A DNA stretch of 64,000 nucleotides from Astragalus membranaceus. Taxonomy: Eukaryota > Streptophyta > Magnoliopsida > Fabales > Fabaceae. Below are positions 1-12,700 of the stretch, piece after piece. How positions within the stretch are numbered: position 1 is the first letter of the stretch; each line of letters begins with the position of its first letter. The notes under the pieces were generated by a model that saw only the letters and a program-made list of their open reading frames with translations, did no database searches and was not told the origin of the DNA. The DNA is taken from contig CM076846.1 of NCBI GenBank assembly GCA_039519185.1, forward strand, positions 228,148,659-228,212,658, in the 5' to 3' direction. The position numbers and the translations under genes are program-made.

Positions 1-2815
1 AAGGAGTTACAAGAAGCTCTAAGGCAAGGACGAGTCAACATTCTGGATGTTTAGACAGTTACGACTGCAGACAATCTACTGAGGAGTATGAGATTAGTTT
101 TCAATAACTCTGTTAGTATATTACACGATTCGGGTGCAACCCATTGTATAATAGCTCAATCGTGAGTAGATCGGTTGGGATTAACCTTATCTTCGCTATC
201 CGAGCCGATAACCATCTTAACTGCTGCTAAGGGTCGTGTCCAGACCTAATCTTTGTATAGAATTGTCTACTTGTCGTAGGAGGCAGAAATTTCGTTGTAG
301 AATTTATTGTTGGCCTACGAGAAGTGTGGACACCATTTTGGGTATGAATTGGATGACTGCAAATCTTGTTGCCATCGACTGTGTTAATCACTATCAGCTT
401 CGCTTCAGAATCAGTTGAATTGTCTAGGACAAATTCTAAAGCGGTTACCTAGTTCACCTTAGACGGTCAATCTTCATTCCAAGGTGCGGAAGCACATGTT
501 AGTATGTTATCTGCATCCACTGAAACTAGTTTAGATTTGGCGAACATTCAGGTTGTGAATAACTTTCTGGACGTTTTCACGATGAAGTTTCTTATTAACC
601 TCCAGAGCGAGAGGTAGAGTTTACTGTAGAATTGGTTCCTGGCACGGGATCAATATCTATTGTTTCTTATTTAATGTTTCTTTCGAATTAATGGGAATGG
701 AGTCTCAACTTGAAGAGTCGATGTTAAAGAAATTCATTCGACCGAGTGCTTCGCTAAGGAGTGCTCTGGTGTGGTTAGTCGAAAGGAAAAATAGAAGCTG
801 TGTTGAATTGGGAGTGACCGACCTCAGTCACAGAGATCAGAAGTTTTTGGGTGTAGCCGGTTACTATAAGAGATTTGTTCAAGGGTTCTCACAGTTAGTT
901 TTCCACTTACTCGGTTAACTCGTAAGGGTCATCCGTTTACGTGGGATGCCAATTGTGAAGAATGTTTTCAAGAGTTGAAGATTTTGACTTCTGCTCCAAT
1001 CCTGATTCTTCCGGATCCGTAATTGGAATTTCAAATTTTCGATGACACTTTAGGGAAGGGTTTAGGATGTGTTCTCATGCAGAATCAATAGGTGGTAGCT
1101 TGCGCATCCAGGCAATTGAAGACTCGTGAAGGGAATTATCTGACTCATAATTTGGGAGTTGGCAGCTATTGTATACGCACTGAAGATTTGGAGACGTTAC
1201 CGTATGGGTCTCGTTTCGATGCCTTTAGTGATCACAAAAGTTTAAAGTGTCTATTTGATCAGAAAGAACTGAATAGCAGGCAGAGAAGTGTGTTGAGTTT
1301 CTGGAGGATTATAAATTCGTGTTGTTGTAGCATTCAAGAGAGGTCAGTGGTGTAACTGATGCACTGAGTAGGAAATCCATCCACATGGCCGAGTTTATGA
1401 TGCATGAGATGGAATTATCAGAGTCTTTTAGAGACTTAAATCTGAATTCAAGATCAAGGAGGAACCGATTAGTGTTGAGCCATATGAGGATCTCTAGTTC
1501 CCTAAGGGATTCTATACGCTTAGTACAGGAAGTTGATAAGAAGCTACAATCACAAAAGGTATTTCCAGATTTTACCATGAATAGTGATGGAGTCAGTTGT
1601 TTCAACGGTAGAATCTGTGCGCCCGATGATGAGAACAATAGAAGGCAAGTGTTAAAGGAAGCACACCGAAGTGTATATGCTGTAGGTGTACAGGGATATG
1701 AAGCGGATGTATTAGTGGCAAGGTATTAGTTTGTTAATCTCTTCTTTGTGAAGGTTAACAATGAGATTGTATTATGAGATGTCGTTTGACAGGTCAAACG
1801 TGAATACGAATATGGAAGTAAGGTAACTGCTGGCTGTTTTTCACGTTGCGAATAACCATCAAGGGATTAATTGAGGGATCTGCTTGCAAGAGTTTGAAAT
1901 GTCAGAAGTGAAGCTTGGCGTGCGGTATGGTAGTTTTGAAAAGTCGTTTTGTGAAAACCCGCATGCTAAAGTTAATTTTTGGAACGAAACAAGAGGCTAA
2001 TAGGATATGATTGAGGAGGAAAATCCTAGGAGGATTACTTAGGTTGGGGGGAGCTCTCAACGCTATTGGCTAATTCGGAAAGGAATTGGGTGCGTCGTGG
2101 ATAAATATGTTGTGAGGAAAGTTACAATAAAGGAAGAAGGGTTCTGAGTTCTGTTTGATAGTTGTTTTGAGAACAACTGAGGTGATTTCATTGTTTTCGA
2201 AATTACGTGATCTTCCCGCGGTTTATTTCTACGTGTAAGATAAACGTTTCTGGTAAATCCTCATTTCATCTTCTTTTGAAAAGTGTTATCTCGAAATCTG
2301 GGGGCGAGTCAAGAAGTTTCATAAGTGACTTTTTCGTCACATGGTCGGTGTGTACGAAAACTGTTATGGATTTTAGAAGATTTGTTGAGAACGTGTTTAT
2401 ACCCTTCGAAGAAATTGTGTTTGTTTTTACCTTTACCGAGGAGTACCAGTTTGTGGATCTCATATTCAACATATATTCTACCAAGCGTCTTGTATTAAAC
2501 CCTTGATTTAGATTAATCAAAGTTGGGGAGTAAACGAGGATAATTGGAATGAAGCTTCGGAAGTGTTTTCGAACGCGGTGCCGAGCCGATATAGGCGAAT
2601 GATAAGTTTCTCGTGTTGATTCGTAACAAGAGAGTTAGTAGCGGATCATGCTTGAAGATTGATGTGCCGGTTTGGGAAGATTTTCTACACTTATTTCGTT
2701 AATTCAAGATTGTGTTCCAGCAACTTAGGATCTTTCTGAGAATGTCGATTCTCGGTTAGTCAGATGAAAGACTTGACGAAATTTTGAGGACAAAATTCTT
2801 TCAAGTTGGGGAGAA
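1..2815 (+). mobile_element. Decayed Ty3/gypsy retrotransposon, internal (pol) 3' part
   Basis: The element enters from the left edge. An aspartic-protease signature (HDSGATHC) reads at about 130-160. The linker before reverse transcriptase (EVEFTVELVPGT) is near 610-650. The end of RT and the first RNase H (AGYYKRFVQGFSQL, SDHKSLKCLFDQKELN) reads at 850-1290. An integrase zinc-domain remnant (RRQVLKEAHRSVYAV) lies near 1640-1690. Stops and frameshifts interrupt every domain. The catalytic RT core, including the YxDD box, is missing between about 780 and 800, an internal deletion. The purine run GTTGGGGAGAA directly before the LTR at 2816 is the polypurine tract. The DSGATHC protease points to a chromovirus/Tekay-like lineage (inference). 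Nothing here can encode a working protein. Confidence 0.85.
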
Positions 2816-3765
2816 TGTAACATCCGCAAAATAATTAATAGAATTATTTAGATGTTAACCCAATTGAATTATTTTAGTACTTGACTGGTAAATTTATTGA
2901 GTGCTAAAATTATTTATTGGTTGTCATCGGATCGTTAACCGGATAATACGGGTAACTGAAGTTTTGGAATCGAAATAAGAGATTTAGATCAATATGGTAA
3001 TTGGACCACGTAATTACCACGTATATATTAAATAAATATATATGTGTGTGAGTGTGTGTGAGTAAAAAAGAAAGAAAAGAAAGAGAGAAGGCAGCGAGAG
3101 ACAGAGAAGAGAAACAGAGAGAAAAGAGAGGAAAAAGAAAAGAAGAGAAAAGAAAGGGTAAGGAAGAAGAAGAGGAAAAATAGGATAGTTCGGCTCATCA
3201 AAACGACTTCCTTCCAACACAAAAAACGTTCAGCGTTACTTCCTCTTCGATTTGGTATCAAAATCATCATCATCAACTCACTCTCTCTCACTTTGCCATT
3301 TTCGAAAATTTGAAGGAAATGGAGGTATTTGATGGTTCAAGCTCAAGGATAGCTTGGGATGGTGTTTGGTGCGAACCCAAGGATGGTGGATCGGTTATTG
3401 AAGTTCGATTGGGAGATTGGAAGCTAGTTGGGTGAGTTGGGGTTGAAAAATCAAGATTTGGGGTTTTTGTGAATAGTAGCTTTTGGAGGTTAGGGATGAT
3501 GAATAGTGTTCATGGAGGATTTCGAGGAATTCGGTATTTTGGTCAAAAAGAGGTCTCGTGATCGAGTGGAAAGCTTTAGGAGCGGATTCGGATGTCGCCG
3601 GAACGTGGAGTTGATTCGGAGAGCGTTCGTGTGGTTATGTCAGAACAGCGTTCTCGCGGAAAGTCTCAGTGCCACGATAGGTGAGTTTTACTCACGTTTA
3701 GGTTTATTTCATTTTTGAAATGAAAATTATGTTGGTTGGTTACGAGAAATTTGAGTCAAAAACCG

Positions 3766-3771
<6 letters not shown>

Positions 3772-3825
<54 letters not shown>
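3772..3825. repeat. (TA)n microsatellite
   Basis: About 27 uninterrupted TA units inside the gypsy LTR. Confidence 0.95.
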
Positions 3826-3828
<3 letters not shown>

Positions 3829-4498
3829 ATTTTGATGAAAATCGAATGTGTTGAGTCTTTGATTTGATTGGTTGATCGAGTGAGGTTATTGGATATGTTT
3901 TTGTACTATTTTGGTGTTCGGATTGGACTGGAACAGGTATCGGAATTGGTCGGAACGACGAAAAATGCGAAAACGGGATATAATACAATGCTGTCAAAAG
4001 CGCACAACCCGTGCGTCCTAGGCGCACGAACCGTGCGTGTCATTCTGTTTCTGTTTTCAAAAATGCATCACAGGGCGCACGAACCGTGCGCTGTGTTCTG
4101 TCCAAATTTTCCAAACTTGCCTGAAACGATCCCGATCGATTCCAATCCTCTTTTAATCCTTTCCCAACCCTCTTCCAATGATATTAGGCTTATAATGCCA
4201 TGATTTTGAGTATGTTTCAAAAAGGGTTTTATAAAATACTTTTGAGGTTGAAATTCTTTCGAAAAGCCGAACAATAGTATACATGTGCGGATATGTTTTA
4301 TTGATAACAAAGCGGACTATGAGTCCTATGTGGTAAAGTATAATTTAAATGGACTAAATGTTCATATTATTGTAGATATATGTTTAAATATATATCGAGT
4401 TGGGTGACGACCCATTGTTCGACATACTAGGCGGGGCAGTCATGCTCCCCCAACCTAGGCTCCGTGCCAATAGGAGAATGTACTATTGGTAAGGGGGT

Positions 4499-4695
4499 TC
4501 ACCGGGTATATAGCACTGGATTGCAGTCGGTGTTATGTCATGAGTTTGTTGTACGTACACCGGGGTTTAGCACTTTATTGCAGTCGGTGTCGTACTGTGC
4601 GGTACACCGGGGTTTAGCACTTTATTGCAGTCGGTGCCGCACTTTGTTTGTTCACGTTCACCGGGGTTAGCACTCTATTGCAGTCGGTGTCGTGT
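4499..4695. repeat. Short tandem array in the gypsy LTR
   Basis: Four imperfect units of roughly 45-60 bp share CACCGGG...TAGCAC and ATTGCAGTCGGTG. The array lies in the downstream half of the LTR and has no coding content. Confidence 0.85.
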
Positions 4696-5146
4696 TGATT
4701 TTAAAAAGGATTATTAATTGAACCGAGAGAGTTAGTAGGGGTCTCGGTAGAACTCACTGAGATTGTATCTCACTGTTTAAATGTTGTTGTTTTACAGAGA
4801 CACGGGGACAGCGGAAATCCAAGAGGCACGAGTAGGTTGAGCTCGGACTGGTTGCTGATAGCCTAGCTTTATGTTTAAGCTTATTTCCCTTCTGTTGTCT
4901 GTATACTAAAACATTATGTATTTAAGGTATATCTTTCTTCCGCTTTCTTGTATGATACTGAATACTATAATTGCTGATGGTATATCGTCTGAGAACCATA
5001 TTGTCTTGTTGTAAATAAGACTGTTTGGGTTATATTCAGCGAAAAATTTATAGTGATATTCAGTGTCTAAGAAGGAAATATATCTCTGATGTGTTACTAA
5101 TGTGCACTTGGGTATTTTTAGTCAATAGAAATACCGGGGTGTTACA

Positions 5147-6229
5147 CAATAAGTGTTAAATGTGGGCTAGATTGTTAAGTTGTCAATGGATTGCTTAAGT
5201 TGTTAAATGCCAAGTGTGTTGTTGGGTGCTGTGGGGGCCAAATGTGGCTGCCCACCTATGTAGCCATGAACGATGTTTGAAATGATGTCGAATGTATGTT
5301 TTCTCTGACGTTGCTGATATAAAGTGATGTTGCCAAAATACTGTGATGTTGCTAAAAGTGTTGAAAAATTCTAAGTTGCAATTTGTTGACGACGATTGTT
5401 ATACGACGACGAAGTTGCCTATATTTATTGGCAGGTGATGTGTTATAGGCCTATGGCCACTGTTGTTTCCGATGTTGTTGCTTGCCGTGTATTTGATGTC
5501 ATATGTTGTGCATTCACATGGTGTCTCATGCATAGCATAATTTTTACGACGGAGCTAACACGACGACGACGTTGCGATGTTGATACCCCTATTTACGGGT
5601 TTGGATTATGGTACCACATGCATTATAGGGCGGTGGCCCTGAGTTGAGTCGCATTCCTCATTTGCGTGCATATTTATATGATTGATATGATGATGCTTGA
5701 CGTTAAACGATGATTGATGCTGAAGTGATGATGATTGATGTTAAATGATGAAATAATGCTGTAATGACGATAACTGATATTTAAATGATGAATTGTTGCT
5801 GTAACCTGACTTATATACTGCTTTTCATGTATCCAATTATATGGTGTGATATCTCACCCCTTCTGTTTGAATGTTACCCCAAATGTGGGTAATATGCAGG
5901 TGAGTTCGAATGAAGACCATAGTTCTTCCTTAGATCGGTGTCGTCGCTCTGATACGTTTTACTCGGGGGGATGAACGCTATCTTGTTCTATTTAGTTATG
6001 GTTTATATGTTATTGGATTTTAATATTGCGAAGCCGTGCTTATTTGCAACGATGTTAATGATTGATTTTGTTGAATTTTCCGCTGCGTGATCAAATGTTA
6101 ATTGACGTTGACGTTTTTAAGAGGTGCTATGTATTACGAATTGTTTTTGAGAAATGTGACATCCGTTTGTCGTTAAAAAAAAACTCTGATTTTACGTTAA
6201 TAATTTACCGGGTAGAAATGAGTGTTACA
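5147..6229 (+). repeat. LTR fragment of a second gypsy-like family
   Basis: The segment ends GTGTTACA at 6229. It shares long near-identical stretches with the inverted solo LTR at 55568-58122, for example ATCTCACCCCTTCTGTTTGA, the block around GGTACCACATGCAT, and the terminal TTACCGGGTAGAAA. It is therefore the 3' portion of an LTR of that family in plus orientation. No TGTAACA start is visible between the preceding LTR and this segment. The simplest reading is that the gypsy element to the left inserted inside this LTR. No gene is seen here. Confidence 0.7.
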
Positions 6230-7244
6230 GATGTGATCCTTCTCTGTTTGTCTACAAGAGAGCTTCAGCTGTTGTGTATCTCTTGGTGTATGTAGATGAC
6301 ATAATTCTCACTGGTAACTCCAATCTGTTAATCAAGCAACTAATTCAGCAAATGGACTATGTTTTCTCCCTTAAACAACTTGGAGCTTTGGACTATTTCC
6401 TTGGCATTGAAGTCAAGACATTGTCTAATGGCAATCTTCTTCTCACTCAAGGAAAATACATCAGAGATTTACTATCAAAAACTAACATATGGTATCCAGT
6501 TGCAAATTGTCCAAACAGGGAAATAACTATCTGCCTGATCTTGTCACCTACAGATCAGTGGTGGGGGCTCTGCAGTACACTACCATAACAAAGCCAGAAA
6601 TTAGCTATGCTGTCAACAAGGTGTGTCAGTTCATGTCAGCACCTTTGGAGTCTCACTGGGTAGTTGTCAAAAGGATCCTTAGATATCTAAAAGGCACTAT
6701 CAGTCATGGTTTACTACTACAGCCAGCAGATATCTCCAAGCCTCTGCAACTACGTGCCTGGTGTGATGCTGACTGGGCATCTGATGTGGATGACAGAAAG
6801 TCAACTTCTGGAGCTGCTGTGTATTTAGGACCCAACCTGATTTCTTGGTGGTCCAAGAAGCAAATAGTTGTAGCACGTTCAAGTGCAGAAGATGAGTATA
6901 GGAGCCTTGCCTTAGCCACTGCTGAAGTAACCTGGATCCAGTCACTACTCACTGAATTGGGAATCAATCACTCTGTTCCTCTAATTTTTTGTGATAATCA
7001 GAGTGCTATAGCACTAGCACACAATCCAGTGCTACATGCTAGAACAAAGCACATGGAGCTTGACTTATTTTTTGTTAGGGACATAGTATTATCCAGCAGC
7101 TATCAATCTATCATGTTCTTGGTACAGAATAGTGGGCAGATGTTTTCACAAAGCCACTGTCTTCCTCAAGGTTTCTGTTTTTGAAATCCAAGCTTCAAGT
7201 GGTTGCTCCTCCTTCAACCTCACACCCACCTAGAGCTGGGGGGG
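6230..7244 (+). pseudogene. Ty1/copia pol remnant (RT end and RNase H)
   Basis: The reading starts abruptly inside reverse transcriptase with DPSLFVYK followed by the YVDD catalytic box (LLVYVDDIILTGNS). It continues through YFLGIEV, then through RNase H in a second frame (WCDADWASD, STSGAAVYLG, DNQSAIALAHNP, RTKHMELDLFFVRD). A frameshift near 6500 and another near 7125 break the frame. The part of pol before the YVDD box is absent, displaced or lost at the junction with the LTR fragment ending at 6229. It belongs to a copia-type polyprotein and cannot be functional. Confidence 0.88.
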
Positions 7245-7477
7245 TGTAAGAGTACTAGTAAATTGACTCTTGTCATTTTCTAATAGATTGTAATATTGCT
7301 AGTTTGTATAACCTGTTAGTGTAGGTTATGTTAACCTAGGTTACCTTCTAGTGCAGGTCAACATCTATATCTCAGTGAACCTATATAAGGTCACTCATTC
7401 TTGTACTGTTGATCAATAATAACAAACTCAGTTTTCTCTTAATGATTCCTTTCTCTCTTTCTCTCTAGAATTTCAAC
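7245..7477 (+). repeat. 3' LTR of the copia remnant
   Basis: A G-rich polypurine tract (GAGCTGGGGGGG) is followed at once by TGTAAGAGTACTAG. About 230 bp later the segment closes with TTTCAACA. It carries a TATA-like CTATATAAGG near 7380. The exact right end is uncertain by a few bases. Confidence 0.7.
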
Positions 7478-8593
7478 AAGGGTAGATATTTAGGGATTTT
7501 GTTGGTTCTCATAGTTAGTGGAGCTCTAGGATAGTCTTCTAAAAACTTTGGAAATATTATTGGTTTTTCAGATTTGTCTGTTATTACTCATTGGATTATC
7601 CGGGAGGCGTTGGAGAGCTAAATCGTTGATTCTTCATAACTGTGAGTGGATGACGGTCATCGTCACATATTTTTTTTTTTGGATGACGGTCATCGTCACA
7701 TATTTAAATTAATTTAAATGTCGTTATTTTATTCCTTTCGATATTTTTAAAGCTATCATTTATTTATTTATTTATTTATTTATTTATAAACGGGAAACAC
7801 GCTCTTGGAAAATGATTTTTGTTTCTTTGACAATATATATTGAAGACTATTGATATCGGTACTAACTTGGTTATTTTTGAAAATGACTTGATAATGATTT
7901 TGAGATGTAATTAGTAACGGACGTAGCGGTCTAGGTGCACCTAGTTGTATGACCTCGAGTGGAGAGGGCTATCCGTTAGATGGAGCCGCTCCTAAGGGGA
8001 GGCCACCCTTAGGGGAGAGGGCTATCAACGAGATGTAGCTACCCTCGTAATTGTTATGTGATGTGGTTGAAGGAGGAAAGGGCTATCCGCTAGATGAAGC
8101 CGCCCCTAAGGGAGGCCACCTTAGGTGGAGAGGGCTATCCGTTGTTGTTCCCTCACTATGTCTTCGTGACTTACCATTTCTTTGTCCTTATTTTTTTCCA
8201 GATTCCCAAGCAGTCGAGTAGGAGCTGCTAGTAGGTCTAAAAATGTTCAGAGTTCATCTTTTGATAGGCCTCCTAGATTGGTGGCGCTACATTTGCGAAC
8301 CTCTGTATTTTGTTATATTCTGCAGCTATAGGAAAGTTTAGTGAAATCTTTTGATGAAATGTATATTGTCTTTAAACTCCTCAGGTGATGATTACTGGTG
8401 TTGTAAACTAGTTGATTGGTATTTTGGAAATGTTAGAAATACAAAGGAAACTCTGTTGAAATTTCGGTAGATTTATAAAAGCAATGTCACATTCTTTTAG
8501 TTATACTTTGTCAGTCAAGAGTTTTATCAGACTTGCCAGGCTAGAGATCCATGGTTGTGCGCGGGTCACGGCCAGTGGATTTGGGCCGTGGCA
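7478..8593. repeat. LTR-like remnant with internal duplications
   Basis: No protein homology is visible. A segment starting GGATGACGGTCATCGTCACA occurs at 7648 and again at 7681. (ATTT)n lies at about 7755-7790. At 7960-8140 the pair GAGAGGGCTATCCG and AGCCGC.CCTAAGG is repeated. The segment ends GGGCCGTGGCA. This texture resembles a gypsy LTR left by an older insertion, but I cannot define its start or a target duplication. Confidence 0.4.
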
Positions 8594-8657
8594 GAGTGAG
8601 TTGGGTATGAATGAAAATATTGTCTTTTACTAACGCGTCAATTCAGGTCATGTTATT

Positions 8658-8890
8658 ATTATTATTTTTTGGTGAGTGGCGGGCACCGACGAAGGTATCG
8701 CCCCGGACCATGCAGTGTCCCAACGTTGACAACGAAAGACTAATCTGCACCGGGTTGAAATCTCCAACCCTGGCCAACGTGATTTGCTCTGGCTGGGAAT
8801 CGAACAGGGGAGCAAACCCTGACAACCCCCCAGCAGGACTCAGAAGACAAATGAATGACCAACTGAGCCAACCATGTTGGTTTTCACGTG
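8658..8890 (-). mobile_element. tRNA-derived SINE
   Basis: On the minus strand an RNA polymerase III A box (TGGCTCAGTTGG) is followed by a B box (TGTTCGATTCCC), the internal promoter of tRNA-derived SINEs. The element ends in an A/T-rich tail (AAAAAATAATAATAAT). A short direct repeat ATGTTATT occurs at 8650-8657 and 8891-8898 and fits a target-site duplication. Length is about 230 bp. The plus-strand open frame across it is incidental. Confidence 0.72.
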
Positions 8891-8898
8891 ATGTTATT

Positions 8899-9369
8899 TT
8901 CCACCAACACATTTGTCCCCTTTATAATAGTAATGTTGTTTATTCGGATCTCTATATGTTATCAAGTGCCAAAGTAGGTTTGCATCAATTGACCCAACTG
9001 TGGGTAAGGCTTGTAAATCAGTACGACTAATATTAGCATAACTTTCTACACACTTGTTTTTTATTAGTGTTATTTTTTATTTATTAGTATTATATGTTTT
9101 TATCTAACTACCAGAAACCAAAGTGCAATACAATTCACGTTTCTTTAATTAGTTAAGCAAAAGCAAATCTAAGAAACTGGAAAATGTAAACACGGCCGGA
9201 ACCTTTTTAAAGGAGGAGCATATTAGATGGAGATGGAATCTATTAATTAAATAATTGAGTGAGAAGAGTGAAATTGAAATGGTATTTATTGGTGAGAGGT
9301 GGTGGATGGAACTGAGAAAGTAGTTAATTAAGATAATACTACTATAAACGCACATGATGAGTTTGAAGG

Positions 9370-9415
<46 letters not shown>

Positions 9416-9744
9416 CACATGACTTTTATTGAGAAAGCGATAAGAGATGGTTGGAAGAAAGAAAATAGCATTAAATATTTGAAGTGCGAGAAGGTAAATG
9501 TGAATGCGTGTGAACTCAAGTACTACTTACTAGTCGTAATGAATGAGAAAGACCAACCAAGACAGACCCACCACCAGTGGAACAAAAACAGACAACAAAA
9601 ACAAACAAACACCGCCTCACATACATACATACATTCATTCATTAAAAAAATGTCGTCGTCTCTCAGTTTCAGTTTCAGCTCACTCACTCACCGCTTCTTC
9701 TTCATTCTTCTCATCATCTAATCTGTAACTAAGGTTGGTTAGGC
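8899..9744 (+). promoter_or_regulatory. Upstream region and probable 5' UTR of the PEPR gene
   Basis: No protein-coding signal is seen. The stretch is AT-rich, holds a (TA)n/(CA)n microsatellite at 9371-9419, and becomes a pyrimidine-rich leader (CATACATACATACATTC, then TCGTCGTCTCTCAG) just before the start codon. A precise TATA box or transcription start cannot be assigned. Confidence 0.4.
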
Positions 9745-12700
9745 ATGAGGCTCCTTTTTCTGTCCCTCCTTTTCTTCTCTTCCTTCTTCCATTTGCTGCA
9801 TCCTGCTTCTGCACTCAACTCCGATGGGTTGACCCTGTTATCACTGATGAGGCGGTGGACATACGTGCCTCCTTCCATAAACACCACCTGGATTCCCTCT
9901 CATTCCACACCATGCTCCTCCTGGTCCGGTGTCCAATGCGACCGCTCCCACCGCATCCTTTCTCTCGACCTCAACAATTATAACATTACCGGTCAACTAG
10001 GACCCCAAATTGGAAACTTAACTCACCTCAAAATCTTAGACCTCACTAATAACACCTTCGGTGGCCAAATACCCCACTCCCTCAAAAACTTGCAAAACCT
10101 CACTTACCTCAGCTTAGGAAGTAATTCACTCACCGGTCAAATTCCAGATTCCTTAACTCAGTTCCCAAACCTCTACTTTCTCGACCTCTCCTATAACTAT
10201 CTCAACGGTTCCATCCCCGCTACTATTGCCAACCTCACTCGACTCACCAACCTCTATCTTCACGCTAACCAACTCTCTGCCACTATTCCTTCCTCCATTG
10301 CCAACTGCACTAAGTTACAAGACTTGTATTTGAATGAAAATCAGTTGCATGGTCTCCTTCCTCACGCTCTAAACAATCTCAATCATCTTCAATCTCTTGA
10401 CGTCGCCAAAAATAGTCTCAGCGGCACCATTCCATATCCATTGGTCAGTTGCAAGAGTCTACTCTTTCTGGATCTCTCATATAATCCGTTCAGCGGAGGC
10501 ATTCCTTCAGCGTTGGGAAATTGCACTGCTTTGACACAATTTGCTGCTGTTGAATGTCACTTGGTTGGAACTATTCCACCCTCCATCGGTCTTCTCAACA
10601 ACCTTTCCATTCTGCGACTTCCTCAGAACCATTTGTCTGGAAATATACCACCGGAGATAGGTAACTGCAAGTCTCTCACTGAGTTGCATTTGTATTCCAA
10701 CCGACTACAGGGTAACATTCCAACTGAACTTGGAAAACTCACTAAACTAAGGGAGCTTGCATTGTTTTCTAATCAGTTGACTGGTGAAATTCCACTCAGC
10801 ATATGGAAGATTCCGAGTCTTGAGCATCTCCTTGTGTATAATAATAGTCTTTATGGGGAACTTCCTGTGGAGATGACACGGCTTAAGCACCTCAAAAATA
10901 TCTCATTGTTTAACAACCACTTCTCTGGAGTCATACCACAAAGCTTGGGAATAAATAGCAGTTTGGTGCAGTTGGATTTCACAAATAACAACTTCATTGG
11001 TAGCATCCCACCAAATCTTTGTTTTGGGAACGAGTTAAGCGTGCTGGATATGGGCATCAATCGATTTCAAGGTAGCATACCTCTTGATGTTGGAAGCTGT
11101 ACTAGTCTTCGAAGGCTCATTCTTAAGCAAAATAACTTCACTGGTCCTCTTCCCTACTTTAAAACCAATCCCAATCTTTCATACATGGATATTAGCAACA
11201 ACAAAATCAGTGGATCAATTCCACCAAGTTTGGGAAACTGCACAAATCTCACCGCCTTGATTTTGTCCCGTAACAGATTTACGGGGCCTATACCCTCAGA
11301 GCTGGGAAATCTTGTGAATCTTCAGATTTTGACTGTTGGTCACAATAATTTGGAAGGTCCTTTGCCAATTCAGCTGTCAAACTGTACCAAAATGGTGGAG
11401 TTTGATGTGGGATTTAATTTCTTAAATGGTTCGTTGCCATCCAGTTTGCAGAGGTGGACGGAGCTACACACATTAGTATTAAGTGAGAATCATTTTAGTG
11501 GTGGAATCCCGGCTTTCTTATCCGCATTTAAACGCCTCGATGAACTACGGCTTGGTGGCAATATGTTTGGAGGTAGAATTCCTAGATCAGTTGGAGCAAT
11601 GCAGAGTTTGATCTATGGCTTGAATCTGAGTTCTAATGGGCTCATTGGAGAAATTCCTGTGGAAGTTGGAAACCTCAAAACCTTGCAAATGATGGATTTA
11701 TCTCAGAATAACTTGACGGGAAGCATACAAGTTCTTGAGGAACTCCCTTCATTAGTTCAAATCAACATTTCATACAACTCTTTTCATGGTCCCGTACCAA
11801 AGATGCTCATGAAGTTGCTTAATTCTCCTTTGTCATCATTTTTAGGGAATCCTGGGCTATGCATCAGTTGTTCGCTTTGCAACCAAAGCAGCTCTCTAAA
11901 ACCATGTGAGAAGAACAAAAAATCAACAAATCTCAGTAAAATTCAAATCCTGTTGATTGCTCTTGGGTCTTCAATATTTGTTGTTTTGTTGTTGCTGGGA
12001 TTAGTTTATATCTTGGTTTTAGGAAGATATAAATCTAAACAGCAAGTTCATATCAGTAATGCTAATGGGGGTGGTTCTTCGACGCTTCTTAACAAAGTAA
12101 TGGAGGCCACTGCGAACCTGAGTGATCGGTATATCATTGGCAGAGGAGCCCATGGAGTTGTTTATAAGGCGTTGGTAGGTCCGGAGAAAGCTTTTGCTGT
12201 CAAGAAGCTGGCATTCGCAGGCAGCAAAGGTAAGAACTTGAGCATGGTTAGAGAAATTCAAACCCTTGGAAAAATTAGGCATAGGAATCTGGTCAAATTG
12301 GAAGACTTTTGGTTGAGAAAAGACTATGGTCTGATTCTGTATAGCTACATGCCGAATGGAAGCCTTTACGATGTGCTGCACGAAAAGAAATCGCCACCAT
12401 CACAAATCTTAGAGTTAGAGTGGAGTGTGCGGTATAAGATAGCAGTTGGAATTGCTCATGGATTGGCTTATCTCCATTATGACTGTGATCCTCCCATAGT
12501 GCACCGAGACATCAAACCAAACAACATACTTTTAGACACTGATATGGAGCCTCACATAGCTGACTTTGGTATTGCCAAGCTTTTGGATCAGTCTATTTCT
12601 ACTTCAAATCCTTCCATATCTGTGCCCGGTACAATTGGTTACATAGCACCGGGTAAGTAACTCTTGGACATTTATTATTGATTGATTCATTCATTGGATA

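Larger units (their letters stand above)
2816..5146 (+). repeat. 3' LTR (2.33 kb) of the Ty3/gypsy element
   Basis: The segment begins TGTAACA right after the polypurine tract and ends TGTTACA, which gives the inverted termini expected of an LTR. It contains a purine-rich tract (about 3056-3180), a TA microsatellite, GC-rich repeats with GCGCACGAACCGTGCG near 4015-4095, and a short tandem array at 4499-4695. The antisense pyrimidine frames over the purine tract are not genes. The 5' LTR lies outside the window, so the age of the insertion cannot be judged. Confidence 0.8.

Noticed and set aside
3014..3291. Two overlapping minus-strand open frames rich in Leu/Phe/Ser
   Set aside because: They arise from a GA-rich purine tract inside an LTR and show only low-complexity text.
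8611..9030. 139-codon plus-strand open frame
   Set aside because: It spans a SINE in antisense and has no domain.
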